Shown piece by piece: positions 15,350 to 20,155 of a DNA stretch of 20,155 nucleotides. Within the stretch, counting starts at the first letter, position 1. Each line of letters starts with the position of its first letter. The stretch covers positions 1-20,155 of the forward strand of contig CALNBE010000031.1 in NCBI GenBank assembly GCA_937874455.1, in the 5' to 3' direction. A program made the position numbers and the translations under genes. Source of the stretch: an uncultured Opitutia bacterium. Lineage in GTDB: Bacteria; Verrucomicrobiota; Verrucomicrobiia; Opitutales; UBA953. The notes beneath the pieces are model-generated. The model did no database searches and had not been told where the DNA came from. It worked only from the letters and a program-made list of their open reading frames with translations.

Positions 15350-18300
15350 TTAATTTGAAAGGGAACCTTCCCCCGCCCCGGAAGGCGCGGAGGAAATTTC
15401 TGTTTTCGGATGAAACCGGCCGCGCACCGCAGCGAACATCACCGGCACCAAAAACAACGAGGCACAGGTGCCAAAAAGCAAACCACCGATCACCGCCCGG
15501 CCCAGCGGGGCATTTTGCTCTCCGCCCTCCGCCATGCCCAGCGCCATCGGCACCACCCCGAGGATCATCGCCAGCGCGGTCATCAACACCGGACGCAACC
15601 GCGTGGTCGCCGCCTCCAGCGCCGATTCCTCCGCGCTCCGCCCCGCCGCAAAGCGGTCGCGGGCAAAACTGCTCACCAGCACGCTGTTCGCGGTGGAAAC
15701 GCCCACCACCATGATCACCCCCATCAAGGCCGGAACGCTAATCGGCGTGTCCGTCACCCACAGCCCGAAAGCCGCGCCGGAAATGGCCACCGGCAGGCCG
15801 CTCACCGCGACGAAAGGCAGCGTCCAGGATTGAAAATTCACCACCATCACCAGAAACACCAGCAGTGCCGCCAACCCCAGTCCGCCGAGCAATTCCGCAT
15901 AGGAGGAGCGCATCAGCGCCGCCTGACCGCTCAGCACGATGCGGTTCGCCGGTTTTTGCTTCGGGCGCAATTCGTCCAAAACTTTCTCCACATCCCGGGT
16001 CACGCTGCCCAAGTCGCGCCCCACAGCGTTCGCCACCAGAGTGATCGTCGGCATCATGGTGCTGCGCGACACACTGGAAGGCGAAGTCGCCTCCTTGACC
16101 GAGGCAAAGGCGCGCAGGGGCACATCCTCCCCGCTGCTCGCCCGCACGGGCAAATTCAAGAGCTGCTCCATTGATTGCAATCGTGTCGGTGGCACCAGCA
16201 CCTGCACGTCGTAGGAGGAACCCATCTTGGGGTCGGCCCAGTAATTGGGCGTCACCGTGCCACCACTGCCCAGCGCCGCCAGCAGCGCGTTGGCCGCGTC
16301 CTGCTGGGAAACGCCGAGCATTGAGGCGCGCAGACGATCCACCGTCAGCGCGTAATTCGGCTGGTCGAAAACCTCCCGCAAAGTCACATCCGCCGCGCCG
16401 GGCACCTGCTGCAATCGCGCCAGCAATTCCCCCGCCAGCGCACGGTTCCCCGGCACATCCCGCCCGATGAAGCGCACCTCAAAGGTGGTCGGCGCGCCCG
16501 CCGAGAGCGTCTGACTGGTGGCGTCGGCGGGCTGGAAAAACGCCTGCACTTCCGGAAATTTCTCCCGCAGCATGGAGCGAATTTTCGCCTCGTAATCCGC
16601 GCTGGGCGCGTGGTCCGCGTGGAGCTGGATGAGAATTTCCCCATCCGAGGAAGTCACCGCTGAGGTCTCCACCCAGGCCCGGTTCACCGCGCTGGGCGCG
16701 CCAACATTTTCCACCACAAACTGCAATTCCTCCGGGGGAATGATCGCCCGGATTTCCCGGTGCACATCGGAGAAAAGATGCGCGGTGTCCTGCAGGCGCA
16801 TAGCCTTCGGCACGCGCAGGAAAAGCCGGATCAGCCCCGCGTCGGTCTTCGGGAAAAACTCCCTTCCGGCGCTCAGCGCGGAGAAAACCCCGATGCCGAC
16901 CGCAGCCAGCACCGGCACCAGCACCAGAATTTTTCGCCGCATGAAAAACACCAGCACCCGCCGTTGTTTCTCCGCCACCTTGTCCAAGGCATACTCGATT
17001 CCATGGTGAATCCGCGCCAGACCGCGCGGGGGCTTCCCGGCATTTTCCTGCTCCCGCCGCAATTCCTTCGGCAAAATGATCGAGGCCAGCACCGGCACCA
17101 GCGTCCGCGCCAGCGCGTAGCTCGCCAGCATCGCAAACACCACCGCCAGCGCCAGCGGACGAAACACATCCGCCGCCGTGCCGGTGAGGAGGAAAATCGG
17201 CAGGAACACGATGCAGATCGACAGCGTCGAAACAAATTCCGGGAAGGCCACTTCCCGCGCTCCGTCCACAATTGCCGTCCGCACGTCCTTCCCCAGCCCG
17301 ATCTGCCGCTTGATGTTTTCGATCTCGACCAGGGCGTTGTCCACCAGGATGCCGATGGCCAGCGCTAGGCCGCCAAGCGTCATCAAATTAAAAGTCGCCC
17401 CGGTCAGATACAGGCCGATCACCGAGCACAGCAACGCCAGCGGAATCGAGGTGAGCACGATCAGGGTCGAGCGCCACGAGCCGAGAAACAGCAGCACCAC
17501 CAGCGCCACCAGACCGCCGACCAGCAAAATTTCGTGCTGCACACTGCTCACCGCCGAGCGGACAAACACCGACTGGTCGAAAATCGGCTCGATGCTCAAC
17601 CCCTCCGGTGCTGCGGCGCGAATCTCCGGCAGCCGCGCCAGGATGCCGTCGATAATTTCCACCGTGGAGGCGTTGCCGAGTTTCAAAATCGAAACAATCA
17701 CCGCGTTCTGCCCGTCGAGCCGCGCCACATTGGTCGCCACCGCCTCGCCGTCGCGCACGTTCGCCACGTCGCGGAGCAAAATCGTGGTGCCGTCCTTGCT
17801 GGTGATCGGCAGGTCCAGAAACTCCCGCACCGTGTCCGGACTGGCATTCAAAATCACCGGCAGCTCCCGCGCGCCTTCACGGATCACCCCGGCGGGCAAA
17901 GTCAAATTCTGCCGCGACACCGCCGCGCCCACTTCCGAGGCGGAAATGCCGAAGGCGCTCAGCGCGTCCGGATCCAGTTCCACCATCACCTGCCGCGACG
18001 CGCCGCCGTAGGGCAACGAAATCCGCATCCCCGGCACGCTCTGGATTTGCGAGCGCAAAGTGAGCCGCGCGTAGTCAAACAGCTGCCCACCAGTCATGGT
18101 GTCCGACGACATCACCAACTGGATGATCGGCACGCTCGACGGACTGGTGCGCACAATCAGCGGCGGCTGTGTCCCCGGTGCCATGCGCCGCACAATGGTT
18201 TGCGTGATCGAGGCCGTCTGCGCCATCGCCGTCGCCATGTCCACATAGGGATGAAAGCGCACCTTGACCAGCGCGGTGCCATTCGAGGTGGTCGAGCTGA

Positions 18301-18541
18301 CCTCCGCCAGATCGTCCACGTTGTTCATCACCGCAATCTCGGAGAAAGTGGTGATCTTCGAGGCCATTTCCTCCGCGTTCAGGCCGTTGTAAGTCCACAC
18401 CAGCAGCAGCTCCGGACTGTCCACCCGCGGCAAAATGTCGGTGGACATTTTCCTCCCGCCCAGAATACCGAATAGCAGCACCAAAATCCCCAAAACGGCG
18501 ATCGTGTATTTATAACGCAGGGCAAAGAGAACAATCCACAT
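15350..18541 (-). CDS. RND-family efflux permease (AcrB/MdtB-like superfamily)
   Basis: Inner-membrane proton-driven pump, 1063 aa with the usual 12-helix double layout. TM1 is at about 11-28; the first periplasmic loop (about 30-335) includes NNVDDLAEVSSTTSNGTA and PYGGASRQVMVELDPDAL; TM2-6 span about 337-490; TM7 is at about 538-556; a second loop spans about 560-880; TM8-12 span about 883-1040. In TM4 the motif is ILVDNALVEIEN: Asp401 matches AcrB Asp407, while the Asp408 position is Asn402. In TM10 the motif is VGVSTANSVLVSSFARD, where Ala951 replaces the Lys940 of AcrB. This combination occurs in known RND subgroups, and it shows the proton relay is not the AcrB one. The adaptor gene is next; no outer-membrane channel gene is present. 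Drug, lipid or metal specificity cannot be told. Confidence 0.95.
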   Translation of the reverse strand: MWIVLFALRYKYTIAVLGILVLLFGILGGRKMSTDILPRVDSPELLLVWTYNGLNAEEMASKITTFSEIAVMNNVDDLAEVSSTTSNGTALVKVRFHPYVDMATAMAQTASITQTIVRRMAPGTQPPLIVRTSPSSVPIIQLVMSSDTMTGGQLFDYARLTLRSQIQSVPGMRISLPYGGASRQVMVELDPDALSAFGISASEVGAAVSRQNLTLPAGVIREGARELPVILNASPDTVREFLDLPITSKDGTTILLRDVANVRDGEAVATNVARLDGQNAVIVSILKLGNASTVEIIDGILARLPEIRAAAPEGLSIEPIFDQSVFVRSAVSSVQHEILLVGGLVALVVLLFLGSWRSTLIVLTSIPLALLCSVIGLYLTGATFNLMTLGGLALAIGILVDNALVEIENIKRQIGLGKDVRTAIVDGAREVAFPEFVSTLSICIVFLPIFLLTGTAADVFRPLALAVVFAMLASYALARTLVPVLASIILPKELRREQENAGKPPRGLARIHHGIEYALDKVAEKQRRVLVFFMRRKILVLVPVLAAVGIGVFSALSAGREFFPKTDAGLIRLFLRVPKAMRLQDTAHLFSDVHREIRAIIPPEELQFVVENVGAPSAVNRAWVETSAVTSSDGEILIQLHADHAPSADYEAKIRSMLREKFPEVQAFFQPADATSQTLSAGAPTTFEVRFIGRDVPGNRALAGELLARLQQVPGAADVTLREVFDQPNYALTVDRLRASMLGVSQQDAANALLAALGSGGTVTPNYWADPKMGSSYDVQVLVPPTRLQSMEQLLNLPVRASSGEDVPLRAFASVKEATSPSSVSRSTMMPTITLVANAVGRDLGSVTRDVEKVLDELRPKQKPANRIVLSGQAALMRSSYAELLGGLGLAALLVFLVMVVNFQSWTLPFVAVSGLPVAISGAAFGLWVTDTPISVPALMGVIMVVGVSTANSVLVSSFARDRFAAGRSAEESALEAATTRLRPVLMTALAMILGVVPMALGMAEGGEQNAPLGRAVIGGLLFGTCASLFLVPVMFAAVRGRFHPKTEISSAPSGAGEGSLSN

Positions 18542-18624
18542 GCAGGAAAAATGGTAGAAAAGGCAGGAACAAAAGGCTTACGCAGGAAGAGCGCCAAGAT
18601 CGCCAGGAATCGCAATTTCCCTTG

Positions 18625-18647
18625 CGCAAAAAACGCGTTTTTTTGCG
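18625..18647. promoter_or_regulatory. A/T-rich palindrome upstream of the efflux operon; candidate operator
   Basis: AAAAAACGCGTTTTTT (18628-18643) is a perfect 16-bp palindrome, and CGC/GCG flanks (18625-18627, 18645-18647) extend the symmetry with one extra T. It lies about 85 bp upstream of the permease ATG, downstream of the clpP terminator, where a repressor site would be expected. A hairpin terminator role is possible, but the stem is mostly A-T. Confidence 0.35.
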
Positions 18648-18698
18648 ACTGGCCGTTTGAAACAAAAAAGCCGCACCGCAGTTCCCGCCGCTCTTTTG

Positions 18699-18739
18699 CA
18701 AAAACACGCCGGAGTCCGCAACGGGTCTCCGGCGTGTTT
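18699..18739 (-). terminator. Rho-independent terminator of clpP
   Basis: Read on the minus strand, AAACACGCCGGAG (18739-18727) pairs perfectly with CTCCGGCGTGTTT (18714-18702) around a 12-base loop, and the T-run continues to 18700. It lies 21 bp after the clpP stop and isolates clpP from the efflux operon. Confidence 0.88.
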
Positions 18740-18760
18740 CCGACAGGCAATGCCAGTGGC

Positions 18761-19357
18761 TCAGGCTTTGTTCGGCTTGGCCACGATGACGTGGTCCACG
18801 ATGCCGTAATCGCACGCCTCCTCGGCGGTGAGGAAGTAATCGCGGTCGGAATCCTTTTGCACCTGCTCAACGCTCTTGCCGCTGTGCTTGGCGATTTCCT
18901 TGTTCAGCACATCGCGCCAGCGCAAAATTTCCTTCGCGGCGATCGAGATGTCCGAGGTCTGCCCGGTCGCCCCGCCAGTCGGCTGGTGAATCATCACCCG
19001 GCTGTTCGGCAGCGCGTAGCGTTTTCCCTTGGTGCCACCGGCCAGCAGCACCGTGGCCATCGAGGCGGCCTGGCCGACGCAATAGGTCACAATGTCGCAG
19101 CTCAAAAAATTCATCGTGTCGTAAATCGCCATCCCCGCTGTCACGCTGCCGCCGGGGGAATTGATGTAGATGTGGATGTCCTTCTTCGCGTCCTCCATCT
19201 GCAAAAACAGCAATTGCGCGATCACCGCGTTGGCCACTTCGTCATAAATCGGCGCGCCGAGGAAAATGATCCGGTCCTTGAGCAGGCGCGAATAAATGTC
19301 CCACGAACGCTCGCCGCGTCCGTCACGTTCAACCACACTGGGAATGATATAGCTCAT
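18761..19357 (-). CDS. clpP: ATP-dependent Clp protease proteolytic subunit
   Basis: Serine peptidase forming the tetradecameric barrel that degrades proteins fed in by ClpX or ClpA/C. The ATG at 19357 (MSYIIPSVVERDGRGERSWD) gives 198 aa, the normal size; the frame upstream to 19414 adds an unconserved stretch. The processing-loop segment RDGRGERSWDIYSRLLKDRI, the oxyanion motif NSPGGSVTAGMAIYD (66-80), catalytic Ser99 in GQAASMA, His124 in MIHQP and Asp173 in DRDYFLTAEEA are all present, so the enzyme should be active. No clpX or tig lies beside it: the next gene upstream is a divergent resB and downstream is the efflux operon. It ends in its own terminator. Confidence 0.98.
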   Translation of the reverse strand: MSYIIPSVVERDGRGERSWDIYSRLLKDRIIFLGAPIYDEVANAVIAQLLFLQMEDAKKDIHIYINSPGGSVTAGMAIYDTMNFLSCDIVTYCVGQAASMATVLLAGGTKGKRYALPNSRVMIHQPTGGATGQTSDISIAAKEILRWRDVLNKEIAKHSGKSVEQVQKDSDRDYFLTAEEACDYGIVDHVIVAKPNKA

Positions 19358-19589
19358 TGAAAAAGAAAACTGTTTGCGTTGCGGCCAAGGTTTCGCTCCG
19401 CGCCGATTTCGCAAATAGAAAATGCCGCGCCCGCTTTTCCTCCGAGGATTTTTCCCCGCCGTCGCGTTTTCCTCCGCGCCGCCCGATGGGCGCGCAAATA
19501 ACCGTCCGCCGCTCTTGAATCCCCGTCCTTTTGTTCTTCAATGCGAAACCCTTAAAACTTCCTCCTCCCTCGCAAAACATTTCCCTGCC

Positions 19590-20155
19590 TTGGCCTCGCT
19601 CTTCCGTTTTCTCAGCTCCCTGCGTCTGACCATTTTCCTGCTCGTCTGCAGCATGGCGCTGGTTTTCTTCGCCACGCTCGACCAAACCCACTGGGGCGTC
19701 TGGTTCGTCCAAAAGGAATACTTCGAAAGCTGGCTCGCCTTCTGGCCGCTGGGTCGCGAGGGCACACCGGGGCTGCCCTTGCCGGGCGGTTTCCTGGTCG
19801 GCACGCTGCTTCTGCTCAATTTGCTTTGCGGCAGTCTGCGTTTCTTTCGCTCTGGCTGGGAAAAAATCGGCATCGCCCTGATTCACCTCGGCGTCCTGCT
19901 GCTCATCGCCGGCGGCTTCGGCACCGCCATGCTGCAGGAGGAATCGCAAATGGAAATCCCCACCGGCGAATCCCGCAACTACACCACCGATTTCCGCCGC
20001 TACGAAATCGTGGTGATCGACCATTCCGCCGCCGACCACGACCAGGTTACCGCCATCCCGGAGGAATTGGTCACCGGGCACGGCGAAAGCCAATTCCCCA
20101 TCCCCGGCACGCCGCTCACCCTCATCCAGGCCAGCAGCGGCAGCCAGATCCACAT
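19590..20155 (+). CDS. resB: ResB-like cytochrome c biogenesis protein, N-terminal part (gene cut by window edge)
   Basis: I translated this by hand; the frame is open to the right edge (188 complete codons). The best start is a TTG at 19590, giving MASLFRFLSSLRLTIFLLVC; the first in-frame ATG (19653) lies inside TM1, and another TTG is at 19515. TM1 is at about 11-29, followed by FFATLDQTHWGVWFVQKEYFESW; TM2 is LPGGFLVGTLLLLNLLCGSL and TM3 is IGIALIHLGVLLLIAGGFG. Then comes ESQMEIPTGESRNYTTDF, the start of the periplasmic domain. This order is typical of ResB/Ccs1, which with CcsA/ResC carries heme to apocytochromes c (System II). The partner gene would lie beyond the window. It is divergent from clpP. 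Confidence 0.82.
   Translation, partial: MASLFRFLSSLRLTIFLLVCSMALVFFATLDQTHWGVWFVQKEYFESWLAFWPLGREGTPGLPLPGGFLVGTLLLLNLLCGSLRFFRSGWEKIGIALIHLGVLLLIAGGFGTAMLQEESQMEIPTGESRNYTTDFRRYEIVVIDHSAADHDQVTAIPEELVTGHGESQFPIPGTPLTLIQASSGSQIH

Noticed and set aside
19358..19589. Gene or regulatory RNA between clpP and resB
   Set aside because: No frame with plausible coding character, no strong hairpin and no clear promoter pair was seen in this 232-bp divergent spacer.
1..20155. CRISPR array, IS element or toxin-antitoxin pair
   Set aside because: No regularly spaced repeats, no transposase motif and no small gene pair of that type were found when reading both strands.

Overview
The window reads as a chromosomal piece of a Gram-negative bacterium, most likely a member of the Verrucomicrobiota. 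Evidence: periplasmic and outer-membrane machinery (RND pump, ExbB/ExbD, ResB), exported TPR proteins placed before an ExbB-ExbD-ExbD set, a solitary tyrosine recombinase of a type I associate with that phylum, moderately high G+C, and start sites that almost all lack a Shine-Dalgarno motif. The phylum is an inference from gene content; no rRNA is present.

Layout, left to right. (1) 1-831: the 5' part of a tyrosine recombinase gene (minus strand, cut by the window edge at its first catalytic Arg). It sits directly behind the 3' end of tRNA-Ser(GCU) at 831-924, with a terminator hairpin and a separate 11-7-11 inverted repeat between them. This looks like one end of a tRNA-targeted integrated element. 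(2) 1063-2856: aspS. (3) 3026-9046: a five-gene plus-strand cluster: a 1042-aa exported TPR protein, a 331-aa exported partner overlapping it by 4 bp, an ExbB/TolQ-like protein with an added signal peptide, and two different ExbD/TolR-like proteins, closed by a strong terminator. There is no TonB or TolA in the cluster. This is the best candidate here for a poorly described system: an ion-driven cell-envelope motor with TPR partners. (4) 9130-11317 (minus): an SDR oxidoreductase followed by uxaC, which together would convert D-glucuronate to D-fructuronate and then D-mannonate. (5) 11388-14180 (plus, divergent from 4): feoA, feoB and a 51-aa FeoB-associated Cys-rich membrane protein, a ferrous iron uptake operon. 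(6) 14260-18541 (minus): an RND efflux permease followed by its periplasmic adaptor; no TolC-type channel is in view. (7) 18761-19357 (minus): clpP with its own terminator. (8) 19590-20155 (plus): the 5' part of a ResB-type cytochrome c biogenesis gene, running off the right edge.

No gene-free stretch exceeds 300 bases. The longest gaps are 18542-18760 (the clpP terminator and an A/T-rich palindrome) and 19358-19589 (nothing recognised). No rRNA, IS element or CRISPR array was seen. Apart from the possible island at the far left, the genes look like ordinary chromosomal housekeeping and nutrient functions, with the TPR-ExbB-ExbD-ExbD cluster as the unusual part.
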